Shown: positions 22,057 to 29,669, numbered from the stretch's first letter. The stretch is DNA of 32,007 nucleotides from a virus (IMGVR_UViG_3300049855_000380:1-32007); one strand, 5' to 3'. The notes: generated from the sequence alone by a model not told the origin. Made by a program: numbers and translations.

Positions 22057-22068
22057 TACCCCGACGGC

Positions 22069-22097
22069 TTGATTTAGTTTGCTCGTCAGTTTACCCT
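22069..22097 (+). promoter_or_regulatory. Possible sigma70-type promoter
   Basis: TTGATT (22069-22074) and TACCCT (22092-22097) are 17 bases apart in the 64-base gap before the next gene. The -10 is poor. A Shine-Dalgarno AAGGAGA follows. This is the only promoter-like signal in this gap. Confidence 0.35.
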
Positions 22098-22120
22098 TAA
22101 CAAGGAGAGAACGCGTCTAC

Positions 22121-22669
22121 ATGCGTATCAATGTCATTGAGTGGCAGATTCTTCGATGGCTCCTCGATCCGATCAGGAGCTACACCGTATCGAAGGAAGG
22201 CCGGGCGTATTTCCTGAACACGGACGGACGCCGGGCGACGCGGGAAGCCGAACGCGCCGCGATCTCGCTCGTCAAGAAGCATTGCGTCGTCCCCGACAAG
22301 TTCGGGAACCACTACCTCACGCCCGCCGGGGCGAGGCTTGCAGCGGGCGAGGCTCCCGCCGCGAAGCCGACGCCGCTCCCGACGCTCGACAAGTATGAGC
22401 GCGACTTTCTGAGAGACATGCAGCGGGACGAGAAACGAGCGCCGTTGAAATGGTATACGCCGCTCATGCTTGGCGGCTCGAACTCCTCCGAGCATAGCTT
22501 CACGTTGCGGAAGCTCGTCCTCCTCGGCTTCGTGGAGACCAAGCAACGAGGCCGCGCCGACGCTACCGCCCGCACGGGCCGCGCCGCCTATCCTCCGCCG
22601 GGCTTGTGGCGCGTTGCGCGAGGGAGCCGGGCGTATCGACTCACGGAGGCCGGGCGTAATGCCAAGTAA
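22121..22669 (+). CDS. Possible winged-helix protein
   Basis: A 182-residue basic protein. The first 75 residues (VIEWQILRWLLD...GRAYFLNTDG...YLTPAGARLAAG) and the last 70 (PLMLGGSNSSEHSFTLRKLVLLGFVETK...YRLTEAGR) each resemble a winged-helix unit: a helical part, then a short wing ending in a LTxAG turn. It may be a transcription regulator with a duplicated DNA-binding fold. ATG 22121 is preceded by AAGGAGA. The identification is by pattern only. Confidence 0.65.
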   Translation: MRINVIEWQILRWLLDPIRSYTVSKEGRAYFLNTDGRRATREAERAAISLVKKHCVVPDKFGNHYLTPAGARLAAGEAPAAKPTPLPTLDKYERDFLRDMQRDEKRAPLKWYTPLMLGGSNSSEHSFTLRKLVLLGFVETKQRGRADATARTGRAAYPPPGLWRVARGSRAYRLTEAGRNAK

Positions 22670-23186
22670 GAAGCCGAAGAAAGCGCCGCTCCCGCGCCGC
22701 TCAGTGGACACAAGCGGACTCCGGGAAGTTCCGATCCGCGTACAGACTCCCTTTGTGCGTTTCATGTCCTCGAAGTATTGGCTCTCCCTTCCGCTTGAAG
22801 CAATCGCGACATGCCTCGGCTTGAACGAGATCCGCTTTCGCGAGGACTATGTCGATCTCAAGTTTTTCTACGATTCCAAGAGTAAACTTCTTGCATTCGT
22901 TCCGCGTCTCCGCCCGCTCACCGCCGTCCGGCACGCCCGCACGCGCGGATGGGTGAAGGGCTTCTATCGACCGTCGTCGCCGCAACGCGTTTACTTTCAA
23001 ACGGAGGCGCTCCGCGTCCGCTTGGGGATCGCGTTCCGTAGCACCGTTACGTTACCCCTTTTCTTCGACGCCGAGAAGGGGCATCTCGGGGCGTTCGTGA
23101 AACTCCCCAAACCGAAACCGCCATCGAACAAAAGAAAGCCCGGCAAGACGCCGGGGACATCGAAAGGGAAGTATGCCAGTAAATGA
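22659..23186 (+). CDS. Unknown basic protein with Lys/Pro ends
   Basis: A 175-residue basic protein that overlaps the preceding gene by 11 bases. Both ends are rich in Lys and Pro. The middle (about 28-145) has strand-like segments such as YVDLKFFYDSKSKLLAFVPRL and QRVYFQTEALRVRLGI. It is not recognised. The Lys-rich tail overlaps the next start. Confidence 0.65.
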   Translation: MPSKKPKKAPLPRRSVDTSGLREVPIRVQTPFVRFMSSKYWLSLPLEAIATCLGLNEIRFREDYVDLKFFYDSKSKLLAFVPRLRPLTAVRHARTRGWVKGFYRPSSPQRVYFQTEALRVRLGIAFRSTVTLPLFFDAEKGHLGAFVKLPKPKPPSNKRKPGKTPGTSKGKYASK

Positions 23187-23400
23187 AGTTCTTACACGCT
23201 GGAAGTCGGAAGGAATCCGGCTCGTCGCTCTCGGCTACGCCGGGGATAACATCCTTCAACCCACACTCACGCCATACCGACAGGAGCCGTCTGAAGCCGC
23301 TCTTCGGGACAAGACGGCGATCATGAGTCTCACCGAAGCGGAAGAAGTATTCGCCGACTTCGCCGACATCGTCTTCAAGGTGAACGCCGCCCATGCCTAA
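23173..23400 (+). CDS. Unknown 75-residue protein
   Basis: Not recognised. Mildly acidic, with no motif. The start has AAAGGGA a few bases upstream and lies within the end of the previous gene (14-base overlap); the stop overlaps the following gene by eight bases. Gene packing is its main support. Confidence 0.6.
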   Translation: MPVNEVLTRWKSEGIRLVALGYAGDNILQPTLTPYRQEPSEAALRDKTAIMSLTEAEEVFADFADIVFKVNAAHA

Positions 23401-23668
23401 AGTCAAACGCTTTCGCCTCGGGCCGTGGCTCCTCCTCGTCTCCACTACCGCGCCGCGATCCTTCGGCTTGTACAATACGCGGGGCATTTGTCGGCTCTCC
23501 CTCACGCCTCAAGAGTTCCGCATCGGGCGCAATGGGGATAACACCATCATGGAAGAGAAGCTCCTCTTCGACGCCGCGCGGATCGGCTTCGAGGCCGGGC
23601 GTCACGACGAAGAGGAGCGCCGCTTCATCGAGAACCTCTTCGCCCGCGTCAACGAGAAATTGAAATGA
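23393..23668 (+). CDS. Unknown 91-residue protein
   Basis: Not recognised. Strand-like first half (FRLGPWLLLVSTT, FGLYNTRGICRLSL) and a charged helical second half (HDEEERRFIENLFARVNEKL). It overlaps both neighbours, the downstream one by ATGA. Confidence 0.65.
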   Translation: MPKVKRFRLGPWLLLVSTTAPRSFGLYNTRGICRLSLTPQEFRIGRNGDNTIMEEKLLFDAARIGFEAGRHDEEERRFIENLFARVNEKLK

Positions 23669-23931
23669 AAGCCATCGCGCAAACTTGCACCGTCACGCTT
23701 GAGATCGACCGGGAAACGATGATCGTTTTCTTGACCGCGTTCGGTGACGCGTCGAGCTATCGCATGGAACTAGCAGACGAAACGAAGGGGACCAACGTCG
23801 CCAAGCTTCACGAGTATCAAGCGAGAGTGTACGATCAGTTCCTCATGAGGATGTCGAAGTATCGCGACAATGTCCCCATGCGTTTCGAGGACGCCGTCGC
23901 CGCTCTTCATAAGCGCGGGGAGATCCAATGA
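23665..23931 (+). CDS. Unknown 88-residue protein
   Basis: Not recognised. It begins with strand-like CTVTLEIDRETMIVFLTAFG and continues as a charged helix. ATGA overlap with the previous gene, and its stop overlaps the start of a possible micro-ORF. Confidence 0.65.
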   Translation: MKAIAQTCTVTLEIDRETMIVFLTAFGDASSYRMELADETKGTNVAKLHEYQARVYDQFLMRMSKYRDNVPMRFEDAVAALHKRGEIQ

Positions 23932-23978
23932 ACCGACGGCAATCTCGCGAACTTGAGGAGCCGCCCGAATGTCGCTAA
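23928..23978 (+). CDS. Possible 16-residue coupling micro-ORF
   Basis: A 16-codon frame beginning in an ATGA overlap. It carries within it the GAGGAG ribosome-binding site of the next gene and ends ten bases past that gene's ATG. It may only carry ribosomes across the gap and may not make a useful peptide. Confidence 0.25.
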   Translation: MNRRQSRELEEPPECR

Positions 23979-24463
23979 TCGAGGACCCTCGCGCGACTAC
24001 GCTCCTCGAAGCGCCGCCCGGCGTTCCCGTGTCCGTTGTCATCGACTTGACTCCCTTTATGTACCCCTTTGGGAAGCAGATGACCATAACGGAGCAAGTC
24101 GCCGCATTCCTCCGGGACCGGATGCCGAATCTATGTCGAATGGACATTGCTTTCATCTTGTGGCTTCCGAAGACGGACTCGCTTTTCTTTAGCCGTACCC
24201 GGTTCACGCTTCCGCTCATCTTCGTCCGCCGCCTTTCGCTTTCCGAGGACGTGATTGACATATTCCCTCAGGTCTCCGAATACTGGCTTCGGCTCCGGTT
24301 CCCGGTCGAAGAAGAGGAGGAGATACTCAAGGGATTCTTTCCGGGCGAGGAGCCGCCGCTCGAACGCCGTAAGTTCTCGCGGGCCGCGCTCGCCGGGGCC
24401 GTCACGGTCTTCCCTCCCTCGCACCCTACGCGAGCGCCGCCCTTGACTTGGATCGTCACCTAA
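23969..24463 (+). CDS. Unknown 164-residue protein
   Basis: Not recognised. It has hydrophobic strand-like parts (VSVVIDLTPFMYPFG, FTLPLIFVRRLSL) followed by an acidic stretch and a Pro-rich end. GAGGAG stands eight bases before the ATG. It is the last gene before a 76-base gap with a strong hairpin. Confidence 0.65.
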   Translation: MSLIEDPRATTLLEAPPGVPVSVVIDLTPFMYPFGKQMTITEQVAAFLRDRMPNLCRMDIAFILWLPKTDSLFFSRTRFTLPLIFVRRLSLSEDVIDIFPQVSEYWLRLRFPVEEEEEILKGFFPGEEPPLERRKFSRAALAGAVTVFPPSHPTRAPPLTWIVT

Positions 24464-24488
24464 CGAAACCACACCAAACAACCTACAT

Positions 24489-24518
24489 GAAGCCGGAGGC
24501 GTCAAACCCTCCGGCTTC
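24489..24518 (+). terminator. 11-bp perfect hairpin, probable terminator
   Basis: GAAGCCGGAGG pairs perfectly with CCTCCGGCTTC around an eight-base loop. It lies alone in the gap between two genes. There is no T run after it, so if it terminates transcription it does so inefficiently or by another route; it could instead stabilise the 3' end of the upstream mRNA. Confidence 0.5.
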
Positions 24519-24539
24519 GTCCTGAGGAAGAGGAAGATT

Positions 24540-24803
24540 ATGCGAACGAAATCGCAACTCTATGACCGCATCTTTCGCGTTCATCTCATGCTCTCGCTCG
24601 ACAACTCGATGCGGGACGTTCGGGAGGAAGTCGATTTCCTATTCTCGGAGATCCTCGACGACCGCAAGGAGGACGCCGCGAAAGCCCGGAAGCGGGCGAT
24701 CAAGGAAGCGCGGGCGCGTGTCCGCCGGGCAACGAAGGGGAAGCTCCGCGAGGACATGCGGAACATGATCGACGCCGCCATCGGAGGCGACGGCGGCGTA
24801 TAA
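24540..24803 (+). CDS. Small charged helical protein
   Basis: An 87-residue, highly charged helical protein, probably a coiled coil, with an Arg/Lys/Ala-rich middle (KARKRAIKEARARVRRATKGK). The ATG follows GAGGAAGAGGA. Its stop TAA is part of a GCGTATAACTA element. Nucleic-acid binding is possible from charge only. Confidence 0.65.
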   Translation: MRTKSQLYDRIFRVHLMLSLDNSMRDVREEVDFLFSEILDDRKEDAAKARKRAIKEARARVRRATKGKLREDMRNMIDAAIGGDGGV

Positions 24804-24806
24804 CTA
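24796..24806 (+). promoter_or_regulatory. GCGTATAACTA promoter element, copy 5
   Basis: Exact 11-mer overlapping the upstream stop codon. The next ATG lies four bases after it, six bases after the TATAAC hexamer, the best spacing in the window for a leaderless transcript. Confidence 0.75.
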
Positions 24807-24810
24807 AAGC

Positions 24811-25272
24811 ATGACCAATTTCTACCACGACAAGACCGCCGAGAAGGTCCTTCTTCAAGCGTTCGGGGCCGTCATGCACCGCGCCGGGATCAAACGAATA
24901 GACCTCACCTTCGATCAGGTCTTCGGAGAAGATCGGAAGGTAAGCGCCGAGATCCCGCGCTTCGCCGACACAACGAAGCACCACGCCCTTACCCCGGAGT
25001 TCAGCGTCAAGGGCGACGACACGATGACCGTCGAGATCGACGCCGAGGGTAAGCCGACGCAATACCCCGGATGGACGCCGGACACGATCAAGGCCGCGCT
25101 TATTGAAGTCTTCCAGAATGACGGGGATCGCGACACGATCTTCTCGCGCGACGGATGGACCTCGCTCGATCCTCAACACGCGGAGATGAAGATAGATGCG
25201 GAAGTTAAGCTCGACGCTCTCGCCGCCGCGCTCGTCAACGCAATGAAGCGGCTCGGGAGTATCGCGCCGTGA
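24811..25272 (+). CDS. Unknown 153-residue protein
   Basis: Not recognised. Acidic-to-neutral, with strand-like regions (TMTVEIDAEGK, MKIDAEVKLDALAAALVNAM) and many Asp residues. It has no Shine-Dalgarno sequence, and its start directly follows a GCGTATAACTA element, so it is a prime candidate for leaderless translation. The stop overlaps the next gene (GTGA). Confidence 0.7.
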   Translation: MTNFYHDKTAEKVLLQAFGAVMHRAGIKRIDLTFDQVFGEDRKVSAEIPRFADTTKHHALTPEFSVKGDDTMTVEIDAEGKPTQYPGWTPDTIKAALIEVFQNDGDRDTIFSRDGWTSLDPQHAEMKIDAEVKLDALAAALVNAMKRLGSIAP

Positions 25273-25676
25273 ACGCGAAGCCGTCGAAGAGCCGCTTCTC
25301 GAACCGCCCTTGGACCGCCTACCAGAACGCGCCGCTCGGCTTGTCCTACGGAATGAACGTCTCGACCCTCACCATGCAAATGCAAGCCGCCCTTCAACAG
25401 TTCGCGCAAGCCCTCTTTCACACGTCCGCGAGTATGCAGAGTTTCGCCAATGCGATGCAAGCCCTCGGCTTCGATCCCGCTATAGGACCGATCACCCTTG
25501 AGGAACTCGACTATTCCGAGGCGTTTTTAGCGGGGCGGAAAGAGCCGGAGATAAGAGTTTTGAAATGCGGAGATTCGGAAGTAAGGGAAGTAGTCGGCAC
25601 GGGCTTCGTAAAGCGTTTGGACCGCATAGAAAGCCTAGAAGAGCGCCTCGGCAAGCAAGGAACACGAGTACTATAG
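25269..25676 (+). CDS. Unknown 135-residue protein, GTG start
   Basis: Not recognised. A Met/Gln/Ala-rich helical centre (TLTMQMQAALQQFAQALFHTSASMQSFANAMQ is the core region) and a charged C-terminus. It starts at GTG in a GTGA overlap. Its stop codon lies inside an AGTACTATAGC element. Confidence 0.65.
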   Translation: MNAKPSKSRFSNRPWTAYQNAPLGLSYGMNVSTLTMQMQAALQQFAQALFHTSASMQSFANAMQALGFDPAIGPITLEELDYSEAFLAGRKEPEIRVLKCGDSEVREVVGTGFVKRLDRIESLEERLGKQGTRVL

Positions 25677-25692
25677 CTTTATTCCTCAGGAA
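25667..25692 (+). promoter_or_regulatory. AGTACTATAGC element, copy d
   Basis: A divergent copy: AGTACTATAGC followed by TTCCTCAGGAA. It has no TANNNT at 16-18 bases from the TAGC part, so it fits the promoter reading less well than the others. It precedes a 17-codon micro-ORF and the terminase-like gene. Confidence 0.35.
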
Positions 25693-25702
25693 AGCCGTTC
25701 GT

Positions 25703-25756
25703 ATGCTAGACGTTTTTACGGGGCCGGAATCGAGGAGAATGGATTCATCCGCATGA
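25703..25756 (+). CDS. Possible 17-residue leader peptide
   Basis: A 17-codon frame with CAGGAA 10 bases upstream. Its stop overlaps the ATG of the following gene (ATGA). It may couple translation to the long gene behind it. Peptide function is not claimed. Confidence 0.25.
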   Translation: MLDVFTGPESRRMDSSA

Positions 25757-26667
25757 AGAAAAAGACGAGTAAAGAATCGGTCCCGTTTGAGGACCGCCGG
25801 AAGTCCTCGGGAGGAGGAAGTTCCAAACCGTTACGGGGCAATCGGAAGAAATCGGAAAGCGTATCGAACAAAGGGAAGAAGGTTTCTCCGCCTCCTCAGG
25901 AGGAAACGAAAACGCCCCATAAACACGGGGCCGGAAAGAATACGCAAGCAGCGGCAACGGGGAATCAAGGGAAGCCGGGCAAGGGCAAGAGTACCAAGGG
26001 GACAGGCACGGGAAACGCCGGGAGAAATCCCGATCTCGACCGCGAGGCTCCCGCCCGAGCGCCTCGAAAGGGTTCAAAAGCCTATCAATTTCAGCAAGCC
26101 TTGATGAACGGAACCGTTGACCCGTTTGAGATCCCCGGCAACCTCCCGCTTAAAGTTCTTCATGATCCTCCTTCGCCCGCCTTGACGAAGGCGATCTCTC
26201 TCGCGGTGGAGATCGGCGTTCCGGTCGAGGACGCGTGTCGCGCCGTCGGCGTGCATGTTCAAGCCGCGCGAGCTTGGCTCTCTCAGGGCGTGCATGATCT
26301 CCTCGCCGAACTCTCGACGCCATACTCCGATTTCATCCGAACGCTCGACGCCGCCGAAGCGAAGAGCATGGTTAGTTTCTTGACGGCTATCAACATCGGC
26401 GTCCGGCACGCCGGGACGCTTCTCGATCTATTGGGCCGTCGCTTCCCCGAGAAGTTCGGGCCGAAGGCGACGCTCGCCGTCGGCTCCGTGATGGACAACG
26501 CTACGGCATCGCTACCGAAGGAAGCCGTCAAGCCGACGCCGGAATTCATGGGGAGCCATATCGCCATCATGCACGAGCTAGGGCTTCTTTCCCCGCCGAC
26601 TATAGATGTTCAGGCGGAAGAAGTAAGGGAGACGCCCGAGAGCGAAACCGTTTCGGGCGGCGTATAA
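25753..26667 (+). CDS. Probable terminase small subunit (HTH protein)
   Basis: A 304-residue protein. The first 110 residues are disordered and rich in Lys, Gly, Ser and Pro. Residues about 141-245 match the phage terminase-small-subunit-like pattern: LTKAISLAVEIGVPVEDACRA, then VHVQAARAWLSQG (helix-turn-helix), then FIRTLDAAEAKSMVSFLTAI and GRRFPEKFGPK. Terminase small subunits recognise the packaging site on phage DNA and stimulate the large subunit, which is not in this window. Other HTH proteins share this layout, so the call is probable, not certain. Its stop is part of a GCGTATAACTA element. Confidence 0.6.
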   Translation: MKKKTSKESVPFEDRRKSSGGGSSKPLRGNRKKSESVSNKGKKVSPPPQEETKTPHKHGAGKNTQAAATGNQGKPGKGKSTKGTGTGNAGRNPDLDREAPARAPRKGSKAYQFQQALMNGTVDPFEIPGNLPLKVLHDPPSPALTKAISLAVEIGVPVEDACRAVGVHVQAARAWLSQGVHDLLAELSTPYSDFIRTLDAAEAKSMVSFLTAINIGVRHAGTLLDLLGRRFPEKFGPKATLAVGSVMDNATASLPKEAVKPTPEFMGSHIAIMHELGLLSPPTIDVQAEEVRETPESETVSGGV

Positions 26668-26670
26668 CTA
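26660..26670 (+). promoter_or_regulatory. GCGTATAACTA promoter element, copy 6
   Basis: Exact 11-mer overlapping the stop of the terminase-like gene. It forms half of the perfect 12-bp palindrome ATAACTAGTTAT (26664-26675). The nearest ATG, three bases on, opens only a nine-codon frame; the real gene starts 23 bases downstream with AAAGGA before it. Confidence 0.75.
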
Positions 26671-26693
26671 GTTATGAAAGGAACGCGCCGACA

Positions 26694-27320
26694 ATGTTTG
26701 TAGACTTCGACGAAGACGAACCCAAGAAACCGGAGGAATCCGATACTCCTCCTCAAGAGGAGGCGGAGGAGGAAGATTCGCCGCGCGGGATGCCGGGCTT
26801 GCCTAAGGGCTTCCGTGTTCTCAAGTCCGGGGCCGGGAGTCTTCCGCCGCAACTCCGGGAGCTTCTCGGAATGATGGAGCCGCCCGAAGGGGCCGCGAAG
26901 ACGAAGGCCGGGGGATACATCACCGAAGCCCAACTCGCCGAGTTCATCGACTTTTTCAATCCCGATTGGAACGCCGTCAAGCAGAAGACCGCCGCGCTCG
27001 AATGGTTTCAGAATGCAGCATCGCCGAGCGCCAAGCATGACGCCCATTGCACCGCGCCGGGATGCAAGGCGCATGCGGGCGTCGTCGGCTTCATCACGGG
27101 GAAGAGCTTCCGTACATTCTTGAACCTCTACTTCGAGGACGACTTCCATCTCTTCCCTTCGGGGAAGGCCGTCGTCGATGAGTACATCCGCCTATGGGCG
27201 ATCAAGGACGACGCCATCGCCGAGGACGCCCGCTTCCGCGTGTACGCCTACGTCTACAACGCGCAACTTCTAATCGAGTCTTCCCGGCGGCGCGAGCTTC
27301 CAGAATTGCCGAGGGTGTAA
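26694..27320 (+). CDS. Unknown acidic-N-terminus protein
   Basis: A 208-residue protein that I do not recognise. The first 30 residues are very acidic (EDEPKKPEES, QEEAEEED). A helical globular part follows from about 75. One CTAPGCKAH segment (two Cys, two His nearby) might bind a metal. The start is ATG 26694 with AAAGGA 11 bases upstream. The PPQEE codons contain a 16-base perfect palindrome. TAATG overlap with the next gene. Confidence 0.7.
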   Translation: MFVDFDEDEPKKPEESDTPPQEEAEEEDSPRGMPGLPKGFRVLKSGAGSLPPQLRELLGMMEPPEGAAKTKAGGYITEAQLAEFIDFFNPDWNAVKQKTAALEWFQNAASPSAKHDAHCTAPGCKAHAGVVGFITGKSFRTFLNLYFEDDFHLFPSGKAVVDEYIRLWAIKDDAIAEDARFRVYAYVYNAQLLIESSRRRELPELPRV

Positions 27321-27688
27321 TGGAATGGAATACACTCCTCCTCATCCTCACGATCTTTCTTCTTTGGTGGCTCATCTCGGAAGTTCGGAGGCTCTCGCGG
27401 AATCTTCGCGACACGCTCCGCGCCTCGGAGAAGCTCTATCTCGCGGCTCGGGTTCTCGAACTGACGAAGGACCTCACGAGGCCGGGCGATCAGGCAGCGG
27501 ACAAGATCGTCGGACGCTTGGAGACGCTCGCGGACGCGCCGGGCAAGAAGACGCCCGTCTTCGTGGGGGACAAGATGAGTCGCATCGAGAGCCGCCCGCC
27601 TCACGAGGTTCCGCACTTGAAGCCGATCTACAGCAAAGGGAAGCTCGTCCGCTACGAAGTACTGAATCCGCCGGAGCAAAGCAGCTAA
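27320..27688 (+). CDS. Membrane-anchored small protein
   Basis: A 122-residue protein with one N-terminal membrane helix (about 4-20, NTLLLILTIFLLWWLI) followed by a basic helical region and a Pro-rich end. The topology fits an anchored cytoplasmic domain. It starts in a TAATG overlap with the previous gene. No function assigned; a coiled-coil spanin-like role is not supported. Confidence 0.7.
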   Translation: MEWNTLLLILTIFLLWWLISEVRRLSRNLRDTLRASEKLYLAARVLELTKDLTRPGDQAADKIVGRLETLADAPGKKTPVFVGDKMSRIESRPPHEVPHLKPIYSKGKLVRYEVLNPPEQSS

Positions 27689-27755
27689 GGGGAGAGCATT
27701 GTCGGACAACTGGAGAAGCTCCCATCGGGGCAATTGTTACAGGAGAAGAGGAACC

Positions 27756-28016
27756 ATGGATCGAGATGATTCGCAGACGGTAACGCCGTCAACTGAAACC
27801 GCGCCGCCCGCCGAGGATGCGCCGCGCGAGAAGGTTCGCCGGAAGGTGACGCTTACGCTTACGACCGAAGACGACTACGCTCCCGTGGGGACGGATGTCT
27901 CGCTCGACTTGAAGTATGAGTTCGACCCGCCGCTTCCTCCTCAAGAGGAGCTTCCCAAGAACGGGAGCATGACGCTCATGATCGCTCACACGTTTCTGAA
28001 GAGCGTTCAAGGATGA
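27756..28016 (+). CDS. Unknown 86-residue acidic protein
   Basis: Not recognised. A disordered acidic start, then strand-like VRRKVTLTLTTEDDY and VSLDLKYEFDP. ATG 27756 is chosen because AGGAGAAGAGGA lies just before it; a TTG at 27699 is possible but lacks a binding site. It shares a PPQEE segment, in the same codons, with the gene at 26694. ATGA overlap downstream. Confidence 0.65.
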   Translation: MDRDDSQTVTPSTETAPPAEDAPREKVRRKVTLTLTTEDDYAPVGTDVSLDLKYEFDPPLPPQEELPKNGSMTLMIAHTFLKSVQG

Positions 28017-28183
28017 AACCGAGATGGGAGTTCTATCTCGGACGCGCGGGCTTCCTCCTCAGGACGCCCGCCTTCACCGCCCGGCTCGACATCGGGCGAT
28101 GGTCTAACAAGTACGGGGAGAGCGGGCGAGCGTTCGCCGCCGCGTTCGCTTTCGGGCCGTGGGAATGGAGCCGGATCGTATGA
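28013..28183 (+). CDS. Unknown 56-residue aromatic/Arg-rich protein
   Basis: A short frame held between two ATGA overlaps. It is rich in Arg, Trp and Phe (LDIGRWSNKYGESGRAFAAA, FGPWEWSR). No family recognised. Exact overlaps at both ends and normal codon use make it a likely real gene. Confidence 0.65.
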   Translation: MKPRWEFYLGRAGFLLRTPAFTARLDIGRWSNKYGESGRAFAAAFAFGPWEWSRIV

Positions 28184-28464
28184 CACACTTTCGCGTTGAG
28201 TTCATTGAGTCTCCCATGCGGAGACGAGAAAACGGGGCGCATTTGGCGCGTGTTGAGCGCGTTCTCCACGAGAAGCCCTTCGACAGCGAAGCGGACGCCT
28301 TCCGTGAGATGGCCGGGATACGGGAGGCATTCGTCATTTGGCGCGTCGATACGACCGTTCCGAAGACGGACGGGCCTTCCGTGACGCTTACCGCGAAGAC
28401 GCCGGGCCGGGAGGAATGGACGTTCGTCATCGGTTACGACGCCTTTACGAGGGCAGCGGTATGA
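28180..28464 (+). CDS. Tandem paralogue 1, unknown family
   Basis: A 94-residue protein starting in an ATGA overlap. It shares a whole plan with the next gene: THFRVEFIE at the start, a FDSEADAFREMAGIREAFVIWRV-type centre and EEWTFVIGYDAF near the end. The centre looks like a helix followed by a strand. Unknown function; the pair probably arose by duplication. Confidence 0.7.
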   Translation: MTHFRVEFIESPMRRRENGAHLARVERVLHEKPFDSEADAFREMAGIREAFVIWRVDTTVPKTDGPSVTLTAKTPGREEWTFVIGYDAFTRAAV

Positions 28465-28715
28465 AGACACACTATCGCGTTGAACTCGTCACGCCCGCCA
28501 ACGCCGACCCGTTGCGCCTCGCGCGGAAGTACCTCCCCGAGAAGTTCGGCTCCGAGGACCTCGCCTTCCGCGCCATGGCGGAGATTCACAAGTCGTTCAT
28601 CATTTGGCTTGTCACGAGCGGGGACTTCCGCGATCAGGACGGCGACGCCTACCTAGCGGAGAAGTGGACGCTCGCCGCGAGCTACGAGGTACGCTCCGGG
28701 AAAGAGCGCTCCTAA
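28461..28715 (+). CDS. Tandem paralogue 2, unknown family
   Basis: An 84-residue protein in an ATGA overlap with its paralogue. Matching segments are THYRVELVT, FGSEDLAFRAMAEIHKSFII and EKWTLAASYEV. Divergence is large, so the duplication is old or selection differed. TAATG overlap with the DUF1653-like gene. Confidence 0.7.
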   Translation: MKTHYRVELVTPANADPLRLARKYLPEKFGSEDLAFRAMAEIHKSFIIWLVTSGDFRDQDGDAYLAEKWTLAASYEVRSGKERS

Positions 28716-28990
28716 TGAAGCCGGGCGTCTATCGACACTACAAGGGCGGGGTCTACTACCTCATCACGACAGCGCTCGCCGTCGAGACCGGGAAGGTAGT
28801 CGTCGTCTACTCCGCCCTCTACCCCGTCGTCGAAGGGCCGGAGAAGACCTTCACGAGGAATCTCAACGGGCCGGACGGCTTCATCACGCCCGCCGTCCTC
28901 GACGACGGGACCGTCGTTCCGCGCTTCGAGTACATCGGCGACATTCTACCGCCGGACCTTCATCCTCCTCCGGCGGCGAGCCGCGTATAA
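28715..28990 (+). CDS. DUF1653-like protein
   Basis: A 91-residue protein with the DUF1653 pattern: GVYRHYKGGVYYLI, then ETGKVVVVYSALYP, then a charged stretch with FTRNLNG and a late PRFEYI. Family members occur in bacteria and phages; no reaction is established that I can state. It starts in a TAATG overlap, and its stop TAA is part of a GCGTATAACTA element. Confidence 0.75.
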   Translation: MKPGVYRHYKGGVYYLITTALAVETGKVVVVYSALYPVVEGPEKTFTRNLNGPDGFITPAVLDDGTVVPRFEYIGDILPPDLHPPPAASRV

Positions 28991-28993
28991 CTA
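28983..28993 (+). promoter_or_regulatory. GCGTATAACTA promoter element, copy 7
   Basis: Exact 11-mer overlapping the upstream stop. The next ATG lies three bases on, again pointing to a leaderless transcript. GTATA-AC-TATAC forms a small dyad across it. Confidence 0.75.
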
Positions 28994-28996
28994 TAC

Positions 28997-29320
28997 ATGG
29001 ATCAAGCACAACACCGCGCCAACGTCGATCACGTCCGCCGGGCGCTCACCGAAGAGGGACTCACCCGGAGCGGGATTCAAGCCGCCGCCCTCGAACAAAT
29101 CGAGGCGCTCGTGAAGTCCGAAGTCGCTAAGGTCATTCCGGGACCGGACAAGATCGCCGCCATGGTCAACGCCGCCATCGACCGCGAACTCTCCCGCTAC
29201 GCCTCGAACCCTCAGACGATGAAGAACGTCATCGCGGAACAAGTCGGAAACAAAGTCCGGGCCGCGATCATGGAACGGATGTCCTTCACCATCGAAGCTC
29301 GCGGCTCCCTCAAGGCGTAG
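28997..29320 (+). CDS. Unknown 107-residue helical protein
   Basis: Not recognised. Almost wholly helical and balanced in charge (GIQAAALEQIEALVKSEVAK, DKIAAMVNAAIDREL). No Shine-Dalgarno sequence; the start directly follows a GCGTATAACTA element. After the TAG stop the same frame stays open for ten codons to a second TAG. The 94 bases that follow hold no other gene that I can support. Confidence 0.7.
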   Translation: MDQAQHRANVDHVRRALTEEGLTRSGIQAAALEQIEALVKSEVAKVIPGPDKIAAMVNAAIDRELSRYASNPQTMKNVIAEQVGNKVRAAIMERMSFTIEARGSLKA

Positions 29321-29414
29321 ATCCTCGCGGACCGCAAGCCGCCCAAGTTCTAGCAGTTCATTCCGGGCGCTCACCGCGTCCGGCGTATCAACCCAACAAT
29401 CAGGAGATAACACC

Positions 29415-29663
29415 ATGCCGAAGGGCAAGAAGAACAGTATCGACGCCGTGAGCGCCAAGTTTAAGGAAGCCTTGCAAAGCTTGACCCGGCTCCTCGACGA
29501 CTCGACCAACACGGCGGACATGATCCGCGAAACGCTGGAAGAAGCCGCCGACGAGATCGGAACCGCGCTCGACAAGGAGCGCCCGCCCGTCGCCGCGCGA
29601 ATGCTCGCCGCCGAGTCGCCCGCCGAGGACATGCCGAAGAAGAGCAAGAAGCCGAAGAAGTAG
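29415..29663 (+). CDS. Unknown 82-residue helical protein with Lys tail
   Basis: Not recognised. Helical body (VSAKFKEALQSLTRLLDDS, IRETLEEAADEIG) and a KKSKKPKK tail. CAGGAGA lies seven bases before the ATG, a clear ribosome-binding site. Confidence 0.7.
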   Translation: MPKGKKNSIDAVSAKFKEALQSLTRLLDDSTNTADMIRETLEEAADEIGTALDKERPPVAARMLAAESPAEDMPKKSKKPKK

Positions 29664-29669
29664 TTCTTC

